Positions 37,435 to 45,333 of a stretch of DNA of 64,000 bases are shown piece after piece. This DNA comes from an uncultured Tolumonas sp. (GTDB lineage: Bacteria; Pseudomonadota; Gammaproteobacteria; Enterobacterales; Aeromonadaceae), in the NCBI RefSeq assembly GCF_963676665.1, contig NZ_OY781371.1, forward strand, positions 62,001 to 126,000, written 5' to 3'. The translations under genes were made by a program, and so were the position numbers. Below the pieces are notes generated by a model. That model saw only the letters and a program-made list of their open reading frames with translations, had not been told where the DNA came from and did not search any database. Every line of letters starts with the position of its first letter. Position 1 is the stretch's first letter.

Positions 37435-37625
37435 ATTTATCAGCTGATCATTCCGCTATCTCTCGTTAAAACTCTTGTTTAAGTCTGATTTTAAGCAATT
37501 ATTGCTCATCTCATACTGTCTTGCCTTATTCGATCAGGTTATTCTATCGCCGGTTTTTTTAATAGCAGGAACAGTAGTTCAATTCGCTGGCTAAAGGTCA
37601 GTCTCTATTCGTGACAGAGGTTTTC

Positions 37626-39008
37626 ATGGAAGTTCAAACTGAGGGTGAACTGAAACGCGGGTTGAAAAACCGGCATATTCAGTTGATCGCGTTAGGTGGT
37701 GCGATTGGCACAGGGTTATTTTTAGGTATCGCGCAGACGATCAAGATTGCCGGCCCGGCGGTATTGCTGGGTTATGCGCTGGGTGGTTTGATTGCCTTTT
37801 TGATCATGCGCCAGTTGGGTGAAATGGTCGCTGAAGAGCCAGTATCAGGTTCATTTAGCCATTTTGCGTATAAATACTGGGGCGATTTTCCCGGTTTCCT
37901 GTCTGGTTGGAACTACTGGGTTTTATATGTGTTGGTGGGCATGGCCGAGTTGTCAGCCGTCGGCATTTATGTGCAGTACTGGTGGCCGGAGTTGCCAACC
38001 TGGGTCTCTGCACTGGTCTTTTTTGTCGTCATCAACGCCATCAACCTGACTAATGTGAAATTCTTCGGTGAAATGGAGTTCTGGTTTGCCATCATCAAGG
38101 TCGTCGCCATTGTCGGTATGATTTTATTCGGTGGCTGGTTGCTGCTGAGTGGTCAGGGCGGTGAACAGGCGAAAGTCAGTAACCTGTGGGCGCTGGGCGG
38201 GTTTATGCCGAATGGCTGGCATGGTGTGATCATGTCACTGGCGATCATCATGTTCTCATTTGGTGGTCTGGAGCTGGTTGGTATCACGGCAGCGGAAGCG
38301 GATAACCCACGTAAAAGCATTCCACAGGCCGTTAATCAGGTTATTTACCGTATTCTGATTTTCTACATCGGTGCCTTGGCGGTGTTGTTGTCACTGTTCC
38401 CTTGGAGCCAACTGGCGGCAGGTGGCAGCCCGTTTGTTATGATTTTCTCGGCATTGGGCGAAAGTGGCACTGCGAACATTCTGAATATTGTGGTACTGAC
38501 TGCCGCATTGTCGGTTTACAACAGCGGTGTGTATTGCAACAGCCGTATGTTGCATGGTCTGGCACAGCAGGGCAATGCACCGCGTATTCTGGGTAAAGTC
38601 GACAAACGTGGTGTGCCGGTGCCAGCAATCATGCTGTCTGCGCTCGTGACATTACTGTGTGTCGTCATCAACTACCTGTTACCAGGCAAGGCATTTGGCA
38701 TTCTGATGTCGCTGGTGGTTGCGGCACTGGTGATCAACTGGGGCATGATCAGTCTGGCGCATTTGAAATTCCGCGCTGCGAAAGATCGCGAAGGTGTCAC
38801 ACCGGTATTCAAAGCGTTCTGGAGCCCATTGACTAACTACTTATGCCTAGCATTTATGGCCTTGCTGCTGGTGCTGTTGTATATCAGTGGTGAAACCATT
38901 GCGGTCGAACTGGTACCGGTTTGGTTAGTGCTGAATTGGTTAGGTTATCGTTATAAATGCCGCACCTTAGGTGATAGTTCAGGTGATAGTGTCGTCATTA
39001 ATCAGTAA
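37626..39008 (+). CDS. aroP: AroP-type aromatic amino acid permease
   Basis: A 460-residue APC-family transporter with about 12 membrane helices. The opening GELKRGLKNRHIQLIALGGA then IGTGLFLG and the segment EEPVSGSFSHFAYKYWGDFP match AroP/PheP very closely, as do FSFGGLELVGITAAEADNP and ALSVYNSGVYCNSRMLHGLA. It imports Phe, Tyr or Trp with protons. AroP and PheP cannot be separated safely by eye. Start at 37626 with AGAGG five bases upstream. It ends just before a perfect terminator; the NifA site of nifV begins in the terminator's T-run. Confidence 0.87.
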   Translation: MEVQTEGELKRGLKNRHIQLIALGGAIGTGLFLGIAQTIKIAGPAVLLGYALGGLIAFLIMRQLGEMVAEEPVSGSFSHFAYKYWGDFPGFLSGWNYWVLYVLVGMAELSAVGIYVQYWWPELPTWVSALVFFVVINAINLTNVKFFGEMEFWFAIIKVVAIVGMILFGGWLLLSGQGGEQAKVSNLWALGGFMPNGWHGVIMSLAIIMFSFGGLELVGITAAEADNPRKSIPQAVNQVIYRILIFYIGALAVLLSLFPWSQLAAGGSPFVMIFSALGESGTANILNIVVLTAALSVYNSGVYCNSRMLHGLAQQGNAPRILGKVDKRGVPVPAIMLSALVTLLCVVINYLLPGKAFGILMSLVVAALVINWGMISLAHLKFRAAKDREGVTPVFKAFWSPLTNYLCLAFMALLLVLLYISGETIAVELVPVWLVLNWLGYRYKCRTLGDSSGDSVVINQ

Positions 39009-39026
39009 TAGATAAGCGTGATTATG

Positions 39027-39056
39027 AAGGGATGCCAGCTGGCATCCCTTTTTTGT
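39027..39056 (+). terminator. Terminator of aroP
   Basis: AAGGGATGCC and GGCATCCCTT form a perfect ten-pair stem with loop AGCT, followed by TTTT. Confidence 0.9.
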
Positions 39057-39156
39057 CGCATCTGCAACAAACCCGTCAGTATGTTTCAATATTGACGCGC
39101 CACTCAATTAAATAACACTTAAAAATCAATATCTTATTTTGGGAATGAGAATTGCT
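39054..39156 (+). promoter_or_regulatory. NifA-dependent sigma-54 promoter of nifVWZM
   Basis: All three parts of a nif promoter are present in order. A NifA upstream site TGT-N10-ACA lies at 39054-39069. An IHF consensus match AATCAATATCTTA lies at 39124-39136. A sigma-54 element GG-N10-GC with GG at 39142-39143 and TTGCT at 39152-39156 follows. The start would be near 39167, 16 bases before nifV, placing the NifA site at about -105. Confidence 0.8.
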
Positions 39157-39182
39157 GAATCCTGTTATGCAGGAGGTGCATT

Positions 39183-40346
39183 ATGGCCCGAAAAACCACA
39201 TTTCAGAAACCATCCCTGATCATCAACGACACCACACTTCGCGATGGTGAACAGTCGGCCGGGGTGGCGTTTACTCAGGATGAGAAGATCGCTATCGCCC
39301 GTCAGTTGTGGGAGATTGGCGTTAAGGAACTGGAAGTGGGTATTCCGGCGATGGGGCTGGATGAGTGCCGCCGTATTGGCGCACTCCGTCAGGCTTTACC
39401 TGATGCCACACTGATGGTTTGGTGCCGGATGCATGCCACAGATATTCGTCAGGCCGCAGCGTTAGGCATGAACTGGGTGGATATTTCCATTCCGGTGTCA
39501 GCGCAAATGATGGAGCACAAACTGGCGCGTTCCCGCGATCAGGTGTTGTTAGAGTTAGCCGAGCATGTCTCACTGGCGAAATCTTTAGGGCTGCGGGTCT
39601 GTATCGGTTGTGAAGATGCCTCCCGCGCCACGCTGGGCGACTTACGCATCGTCGCTGATTTAGCATTACGTACTGGCGCTGAGCGCCTGCGTTACGCCGA
39701 TACGGTCGGCATTTTAGATCCGTTTACCACTTATGATCGCATCCGTGCCCTGCGTCAGTATTGGCCATTGCAGCTGGAAATGCATGCCCATGACGATCTG
39801 GGTCTGGCAACTGCCAACACATTAGCCGCCTTCCGTGCTGGTGCTACTCACGCCAATACCACGGTCATTGGTTTGGGTGAGCGGGCTGGCAATGCACCGC
39901 TGGAAGAGGTGGTGATGGCCCTCAAACAGTGTTTTAACATCGATTCCGGCATTCAAAGCCATCGTTTACCGGCACTTTGTTCGCTGGTGGCCAAAGCGGC
40001 TGGCCGTGAAATTGCACAGCAAAAATCACTGGTCGGTGAATATGCTTTTACGCATGAATCCGGCGTGCATGTTGATGGTTTACTGAAAGACAAAAATAAC
40101 TATCAGGGTGTTGATCCCGCCAGTTTAGGTCGTGAACACAAGCTGGTGCTGGGCAAACATTCCGGCCGCAATTCGGTGCGTTCTGTCTTTGCGGGCTTAG
40201 GTTATCAGCTGGCCAATGAACAGATCGATATGGTGCTGGAGCAGATCCGCCATTTTGCCGAGCGGGCGAAACGAAACCCGACTGAATCAGAATTACGCTG
40301 GGTTTATCAGCGTTTGTTTAATTCCCCCCAACGTGTTGCCTTGTAA
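39183..40346 (+). CDS. nifV: Homocitrate synthase NifV
   Basis: A 387-residue acyltransferase condensing acetyl-CoA with 2-oxoglutarate to give R-homocitrate, the organic ligand of FeMo-cofactor. The family start reads LIINDTTLRDGEQSAGVAFT (metal and substrate loop), LEMHAHDDLGLATANTLAAF carries the HxH metal ligands, and GERAGNAPLEEVVMALK is typical of NifV. AGGAGGTGCATT precedes the ATG. First gene of nifVWZM. Isopropylmalate or lysine-pathway homocitrate synthases are alternatives, excluded by the nif neighbours and promoter. Confidence 0.95.
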   Translation: MARKTTFQKPSLIINDTTLRDGEQSAGVAFTQDEKIAIARQLWEIGVKELEVGIPAMGLDECRRIGALRQALPDATLMVWCRMHATDIRQAAALGMNWVDISIPVSAQMMEHKLARSRDQVLLELAEHVSLAKSLGLRVCIGCEDASRATLGDLRIVADLALRTGAERLRYADTVGILDPFTTYDRIRALRQYWPLQLEMHAHDDLGLATANTLAAFRAGATHANTTVIGLGERAGNAPLEEVVMALKQCFNIDSGIQSHRLPALCSLVAKAAGREIAQQKSLVGEYAFTHESGVHVDGLLKDKNNYQGVDPASLGREHKLVLGKHSGRNSVRSVFAGLGYQLANEQIDMVLEQIRHFAERAKRNPTESELRWVYQRLFNSPQRVAL

Positions 40347-40365
40347 TGCAGGCCAAGGAGTCTTT

Positions 40366-40692
40366 ATGGATTGGTTTACCTCACTGGATGGTATTGAAGA
40401 GTTAGAAAGTGCAGAAGCCTTTCTGGATTTTTTCGGTATTCCGTATGAAGCAGCACAGGTGCGCAGTAAACGACTGCATATCATGCATCACTTTAATCAG
40501 CAGATTAAAAATGCCAACTCAGAACGTTGTATGAATGAACAAGATCGTTTTCTGTTAGCGAAAACCTTGCTGGCAGAAAGCTACCGGAATTTCCATCATC
40601 AGGATGTGAAATCGAATTCGACGCTGGGTGTGTATAACCGTTTAACACCGAGTTTTGTGGCCATGTCTAAATTGCAGGAGGTGTTTTTATGA
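40366..40692 (+). CDS. nifW: Nitrogenase-protective protein NifW
   Basis: A 108-residue protein that associates with MoFe protein and protects it from oxygen or helps its maturation. Begins MDWFTSLDGIEELESAEAFL then DFFGIPYEAAQV, the standard NifW opening, and contains LHIMHHFNQQI. Start at 40366 with AAGGAG seven bases before; an upstream frame over the end of nifV is not real. Its stop TGA overlaps the ATG of nifZ. Confidence 0.93.
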   Translation: MDWFTSLDGIEELESAEAFLDFFGIPYEAAQVRSKRLHIMHHFNQQIKNANSERCMNEQDRFLLAKTLLAESYRNFHHQDVKSNSTLGVYNRLTPSFVAMSKLQEVFL

Positions 40693-41155
40693 AACCTGAA
40701 TATGACTATGGTGAAGTCGTTTGCGTGTGGTGCGCACCATTCGTGATGATGGCACTTTCCCGGGTAAACAACGTGGCGATCTGATCGTGCGCAAGGGCAA
40801 CTGCGGTTATGTCCGTGATGTCGGTGTTTTCCTGCAAGATCAGCTGATTTATCAGGTTCATTTTATCGAAGAAGACGTCATTGTTGGTTGTCGCAGTCAG
40901 GAGCTGATTTCAGCCGATGAACCCTGGGTGGAAAGTGAATTTGAATTCGGTGATTGGATCAACGCGGTGAATCATCTGGCCATCAAAGGCGAAGTGATTG
41001 CTGAAGCCGGTTCCCGCGGGCAGGTGATGTCGGTGCGTCGGGATATGGATCCGATCATGTATGAAGTGCTGTTTCAGGATCGTATGTTACTGGTGCCGTT
41101 ATCGGCCATTTGCTGGCCGCCGGAGGAAGAACCGGCCGAGGAGGCGGCATGCTGA
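40689..41155 (+). pseudogene. nifZ: NifZ, with an apparent frameshift at codon 12
   Basis: NifZ helps form the P-cluster of MoFe protein. The ATG at 40689 overlaps the nifW stop and opens MKPEYDYGEVV, the expected start, but that frame ends after 31 codons. The rest of NifZ (VVRTIRDDGTFPGKQRGDLI, GNCGYVRDVGVFLQDQLIYQ, VHFIEEDVIVG) is in another frame from 40721. A two-base TG duplication in TGCGTGTGGTGCG (about 40722-40734), together with an Arg-to-Cys change, would explain it. Translation could restart at TTG 40721 or the GTG codons after it, giving a protein lacking about ten residues. Sequencing error is possible. Confidence 0.75.
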
Positions 41156-41988
41156 ATTGGCAAGCATATCCAACCTTAAAACTGGCTACCCAGCATTTTG
41201 GCAAGGTACCGGCGGATTTGACGGCTGAGGAACAAAGTCAGCTGGCAAAAATGCTCGATCACCAATTGGCGATGGAGGCGCGCATTCTTGATTACGCGGC
41301 ACAGGCAGAAATGACTGTGTCAGCCGCCGATCTGAATGCGGCGCTGGAAGAGGTTAAAAGCGCTTATCCGGATGAAGAGGCTTGGAAAGCTTCAATGGCC
41401 ACGGTAAAGCTCGATCTGCCGAGTTTGAAAGAGGCGCTGCGGCGTGAGCTGTTGGTGTCGCAGGTGATGGATAAAGTGGTTGAGAATATCAAACCGCTGA
41501 CGGAAGAAGCCGCTAAATCGTGGTATCTGGATCATCCGCGCCAATTTTTACAACCGGAACGTCGTTTGGTGCGGCATATCTTGATCACGATTGACGATAC
41601 CAACCCGGAAAACTACGAGGAAACATCTTATTCGCGGTTGCAGAATATCCGTAGTCAACTGATCAGTTCACCGGGTAAATTTGCCGATCTAGCGATGCGT
41701 TATTCGGAATGCCCAACTGCCGTCAATGAAGGCAAAATTGGTTTGGTGAAAGCGGGGCAACTCTATCCAGAATTGGATGCGGTGTTGTTTCAATTACCAG
41801 AGCGCGGATTTAGCCAAATCACCCGTAGCCCGATGGGGTTTCATCTGCTGTGGTGTGAAAAAATCCACGCTGCGGCACCGATGCCACTCAGCGAAGCGGT
41901 ACCGAAAATTATCGAAGCACAGTTACAACAAGCGAAGAAAAATCTGCAAAAACAGTGGCTGACCTGGTTAATGCAACAGGAGGCATAA
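41149..41988 (+). CDS. nifM: Nitrogenase Fe-protein maturation prolyl isomerase NifM
   Basis: A 279-residue parvulin-type peptidyl-prolyl isomerase required to mature NifH. The N-terminal helical region (about 1-130) is followed by a rotamase domain (about 135-245): RRLVRHILITID, FADLAMRYSECPTAVNEGKI, GLVKAGQLYPELDAVLF, ITRSPMGFHLLWCEKI. GAGGAGG lies before the ATG at 41149, which overlaps the nifZ stop by seven bases. Last gene of the unit; a short hairpin over its stop codon may end transcription. Confidence 0.92.
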   Translation: MLNWQAYPTLKLATQHFGKVPADLTAEEQSQLAKMLDHQLAMEARILDYAAQAEMTVSAADLNAALEEVKSAYPDEEAWKASMATVKLDLPSLKEALRRELLVSQVMDKVVENIKPLTEEAAKSWYLDHPRQFLQPERRLVRHILITIDDTNPENYEETSYSRLQNIRSQLISSPGKFADLAMRYSECPTAVNEGKIGLVKAGQLYPELDAVLFQLPERGFSQITRSPMGFHLLWCEKIHAAAPMPLSEAVPKIIEAQLQQAKKNLQKQWLTWLMQQEA

Positions 41989-42040
41989 TGCCTCCTATAT
42001 CCTTCACTTGGAATTGCAGCAACTCCAACTACTTTGAGTA

Positions 42041-43216
42041 TTATATTTTGGGGTGCAGCGTAAAGGTCACTATTTCGGGCGGCACACCTAAACGGTAAGG
42101 CCAAACATGACCCATACCCACCGATACAAACAACTGGCTTGAAGGCAGTTGATACCAGCCTTTCAGATAGTTAAACCACAATCTGCCGACCGTGTAACCC
42201 AATGGTAAGACCTGCCCGCCGTGGGTATGTCCGGCCAGACTCAGACCTGCATGGTTTGCTGCCGCGAGATCAAAAAAGTCCGGATGATGTGTCAGGCATA
42301 AAATCCACTCGCTGGGTTTAACCCCGCGAAATGCTTTATCTGCCGAGCGTTGCATGTAATCCAGCTGAGCGGTTTCAGCCATGTGGCGACGGCTATCCGG
42401 CAGGATGGGATAATCGACACCGACGATCTGAAATTCGGCACCGTGATAATTCAGCGCGATATTTTCATCAACCAGCAGACGTAAATTAGCCTGTGTTGCT
42501 TCGTTTTTGTATTTTTGCAAAATAGTCTGCAGGCCATGATATTTCTCGTGATTCCCCAAGATGGCAACCACGCCCATTGGTGCGTTTGAGTGGGTGAGCG
42601 CGGCAAAGGCGCTGTCTAACTGGCGTTCGTCATCGAGTAAATCACCGGTCATGACCAGTAAATCAGGGTTTGTGGCATTCAGTCGGCTGACGGCGCTGGC
42701 TAATTCGCGACTACCGACAAAATCACTGACATGGCTGTCCGTGATTTGTGCAATTTTAAAACCATCAAACCCAGCGGGAAGCTGTTCAAGATAGACATCA
42801 TAATGGCGTAACAGCGGTGCTGACATCGCTTCATAGACACCGAAAGCAGATAACATCCAAACCAACGGCAGCAAAATGGCATTTGGCTGATGCCAGAAGT
42901 GAGCGCTCAATTTTCGCCGCGCCACCCGCAGCAATACACGTAACACGGTAAAGCCGCCGCCGACAGCGACATAAGCCATGGATGCATTCAGCCACAGCGC
43001 AATGATCCAGCGTAGCGGGGTGGAAGTGACCAGCCAGTTTTGCTCAGAAAATTGCGAGATTAGCCAAATACTGAAAATCAGCAGGTTGAGGAGCCAGTAG
43101 ATCCACAATGTGCGTTTGTGTAAGCGCAGATGCGGCACCAAGGTCAGCAGCAGGCCACAAATTCCAGCATAAATAATGGAATGGTACACAAACCAAAGCG
43201 AGGTACTGATTGTCAT
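42041..43216 (-). CDS. Membrane-anchored metallophosphoesterase
   Basis: A 391-residue protein with about four N-terminal membrane helices (residues 8-110) and a C-terminal calcineurin-like phosphoesterase domain: KIAQITDSHVSDFVG (DxH-type), LLVMTGDLLDDERQ (GD), AILGNHEKYHG (GNHE) and LAGHTHGGQVLPLG (GHxH), the full di-metal ligand set. It resembles YaeI/YkuE-type enzymes; the substrate may be UDP-diacylglucosamine-like or another phosphoester, not known. It starts four bases inside the end of yjeH, so they form an operon that interrupts the nif genes. Confidence 0.88.
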   Translation of the reverse strand: MTISTSLWFVYHSIIYAGICGLLLTLVPHLRLHKRTLWIYWLLNLLIFSIWLISQFSEQNWLVTSTPLRWIIALWLNASMAYVAVGGGFTVLRVLLRVARRKLSAHFWHQPNAILLPLVWMLSAFGVYEAMSAPLLRHYDVYLEQLPAGFDGFKIAQITDSHVSDFVGSRELASAVSRLNATNPDLLVMTGDLLDDERQLDSAFAALTHSNAPMGVVAILGNHEKYHGLQTILQKYKNEATQANLRLLVDENIALNYHGAEFQIVGVDYPILPDSRRHMAETAQLDYMQRSADKAFRGVKPSEWILCLTHHPDFFDLAAANHAGLSLAGHTHGGQVLPLGYTVGRLWFNYLKGWYQLPSSQLFVSVGMGHVWPYRLGVPPEIVTFTLHPKI

Positions 43217-44448
43217 ATGCTGCGAGGATGCCTCTTATGTAACAAACAAGCACTCAACACTGCGGCAGCATACAGTGTATGCAGTGCCAGTGATGCCGCT
43301 ACCAGCACACAAACAGCTGTCGCCATGATGGCTAATTTGCGCTCTTTACCTGGCAGTAGTTTCAAACCCGACAAAGCTGCCGAAAGGTAGATCAGCACAA
43401 ACACACCATTGGCATAACCGATCAATCCATCAAGCGGCAAATGCACGCTCATTCGAAGTAATAGCGTGATGGCAATTAATCCACAGGTGATCAGCAGGCC
43501 ATTGGTGGGGGCGCCGTAACGATTGAGTTTGCCGGCCCAGGCATGGATCTGCCCGCGTTCTGCCATGCTGTAAAACAGTCGCGAGAAGCTGGTGATATAC
43601 AAATTTACCGCGATAAAACAGGTCATCAGACCAAATAGGCCAATCAGCAGATGCCCGGTCTGGCCGGTGAGGGAGCTCATCAACTGAATAATTGAGGTCA
43701 GATTTTGCGCTTCATTACCGTAAAAACCAGAAGAAAGCAGCACGGTGCTCAGACACAGATACAACACCAATGCGATGAGCATACCCAGCATCACGACCCG
43801 CGGGAAATCACGCTCTGGATGATGAAATTCACCGCTTAGATGAGCAATGGCTTCGATGCCGACGAAACACCAGAAAATCAGCCCGGTTGCTTGTGCCAGA
43901 TTGGTCAGCGAAAAATCGGTGGCCGGTAAACTGACCGGATGGCCGTAAAGATATAAACCCACCGCTAACAACAGCGTGCTGCAAATGCCAAAGCTGATAA
44001 AACTTTGGATCCACGCCGCTGTTTTCATGTTCAGTAAATTCAGCCCCAGCATGCTGCCCAATAGCAGGAATTGCCAGATGCCATGTTGGCTTTCCGGCAA
44101 ACCAAATGTTTGACACAAATAACCGGTGGCAGTGACGATGACCACTGGCGGGCCAATCATAATCACGGACAAAAACAGCCAGCTGATGGCATCCGCTGCC
44201 CGTTCGCCAAACGCTTGTTCAACAAAAAAAGCCGTACCACCGGCATCGGGGTAACGTTTGCCTAACGAAGCAAACGTAAACACGATAGGTAAGATCAATG
44301 CGCCCATTAATACCCAAGCCAGTAATGACCAGCTTCCTGCCAGACTGGCGGTCATCGCAGGAACAATAAAAACGCCGGAGCCAAGCAGGGTGGAAACCAG
44401 CAACCCGGTGCCTTGCCACAAACCAATGTGTTGTTTCAAATGTGCCAT
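43213..44448 (-). CDS. yjeH: YjeH-like amino acid exporter (APC family)
   Basis: A 411-residue inner-membrane transporter with about 12 helices. GLLVSTLLGSGVFIVPAMTA is the APC substrate-binding helix 1; GLIFWCFVGIEAIAHLSGEF and NLYITSFSRLFYSMAERG match YjeH, which exports methionine and branched-chain amino acids in E. coli. The specificity here is inferred. No nif-type promoter is evident, so it is probably independent of NifA. It lies 133 bases downstream of nifF, on the same strand, behind a terminator. Confidence 0.82.
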   Translation of the reverse strand: MAHLKQHIGLWQGTGLLVSTLLGSGVFIVPAMTASLAGSWSLLAWVLMGALILPIVFTFASLGKRYPDAGGTAFFVEQAFGERAADAISWLFLSVIMIGPPVVIVTATGYLCQTFGLPESQHGIWQFLLLGSMLGLNLLNMKTAAWIQSFISFGICSTLLLAVGLYLYGHPVSLPATDFSLTNLAQATGLIFWCFVGIEAIAHLSGEFHHPERDFPRVVMLGMLIALVLYLCLSTVLLSSGFYGNEAQNLTSIIQLMSSLTGQTGHLLIGLFGLMTCFIAVNLYITSFSRLFYSMAERGQIHAWAGKLNRYGAPTNGLLITCGLIAITLLLRMSVHLPLDGLIGYANGVFVLIYLSAALSGLKLLPGKERKLAIMATAVCVLVAASLALHTLYAAAVLSACLLHKRHPRSI

Positions 44449-44511
44449 TGGGAAAGGAGCCCATGGAGTCAGAAGAGAGCGTAATTATGCGTCAAACGGG
44501 GTAGCAGTGCA

Positions 44512-44553
44512 AAAAGCAGAAAAAGGAGCCGCAGGTGCAGGATTCTGCGGCTC
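44512..44553 (-). terminator. Terminator of nifF
   Basis: GAGCCGCAG at 44526-44534 and CTGCGGCTC at 44545-44553 form a perfect nine-pair stem; on the minus strand it is followed by CTTTTTCTGCTTTTT. Confidence 0.8.
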
Positions 44554-44581
44554 AAAACTTGACGAGTAGTAGAACGGAGTA

Positions 44582-45119
44582 TCAGAGAGCGAATTCAGTT
44601 TTTAGCGCAGAAACCCATGTTTTCACGCGTTCTGCAGTCATGCTTGCCTGATTGTCTTGATCGATAACCAGACCGACAAAATCATCACCATCGAGTGCGT
44701 TTGAGCTGTTAAATTCATAACCTTCGTTAGGCCAGAAACCCACTACTGAGGCGCCAGCTTCTGAAACGATGTCATACAGTTCACCTAAGGCATCGACAAA
44801 TGCATCGCCATAGCTGGTTTGATCACCTAAACCAAACAAGGCTACTTTTTTACCGCTCAGATCGGCGGCTTCCAAATCAGGTACAAACTCAGCCCAGCTT
44901 TCTGCCTGGCAGTCACAATCCAAGCCTGGCAACGCGCCATCGCCCAGTGTTGGTGTACCCAGGATCAAGTATTCGTAACCCAACAGATCATCAATGCTGG
45001 CTTTATTGATATTCACTGGTGCAGCTACTTCATCACTACCGAATGCCTCTTGGATCAGTTTTGCAACTTTGCGGGTTTTACCTGTTGTCACTACCGAAGA
45101 AAATGCCTACTTTAGCCAT
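44582..45119 (-). pseudogene. nifF: Nitrogenase flavodoxin NifF, with an apparent one-base insertion
   Basis: NifF donates low-potential electrons to the nitrogenase Fe protein. The ATG at 45119 (AAGGAG upstream) opens MAKVGIFFGSD, the correct flavodoxin start, but one extra A near 45086 sends that frame to a stop after 13 codons. The remaining 167 residues lie in the next frame: TGKTRKVAKLIQEAFGSDEV, LGTPTLGDGALPGLDCDC and ALFGLGDQTSYGDAFVDALG, all intact. The break falls inside the FMN-phosphate loop (GSDTGKT), so a restart at GTG 45091 would not rebuild it. Otherwise full length. A true mutation or an assembly error is possible. Confidence 0.78.
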
Positions 45120-45155
45120 GGTGTCGCTCCTTGAATACGGTGTTGTTCTTTATAA

Positions 45156-45252
45156 TGCATGAACGATGCCGCAGTCTTTTTGTTGTTAAATCATTGAAAA
45201 TAAAGAAACTATTTTGTTTTGTTGTTTGGTGTGGCTTGTGATAAACCGCACA
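45156..45252 (-). promoter_or_regulatory. NifA-dependent sigma-54 promoter of nifF
   Basis: Read on the minus strand: NifA site TGT-N10-ACA at 45252-45237, then a sigma-54 element CGGCATCGTTCATGCAT with GG at 45170-45169 and GC at 45158-45157. The start would be near 45145, with the NifA site centred at about -100. Confidence 0.75.
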
Positions 45253-45269
45253 ATCTACGACAAAAGGGC

Positions 45270-45295
45270 AAAAAAAGACCACCGCAAGGGTGGTC
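45270..45295 (-). terminator. Terminator of the IT-superfamily transporter gene
   Basis: GACCACC at 45277-45283 and GGTGGTC at 45289-45295 pair; on the minus strand a run of seven T follows. It lies just upstream of the nifF NifA site. Confidence 0.8.
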
Positions 45296-45333
45296 AGTTA
45301 TTCCATACAAAATGAATGTTCGTTTATGGCAGT

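Noticed and set aside
40216..40366. N-terminal extension of nifW
   Set aside because: It overlaps nifV in another frame; NifW homologues begin at MDWF, which has a good ribosome site.
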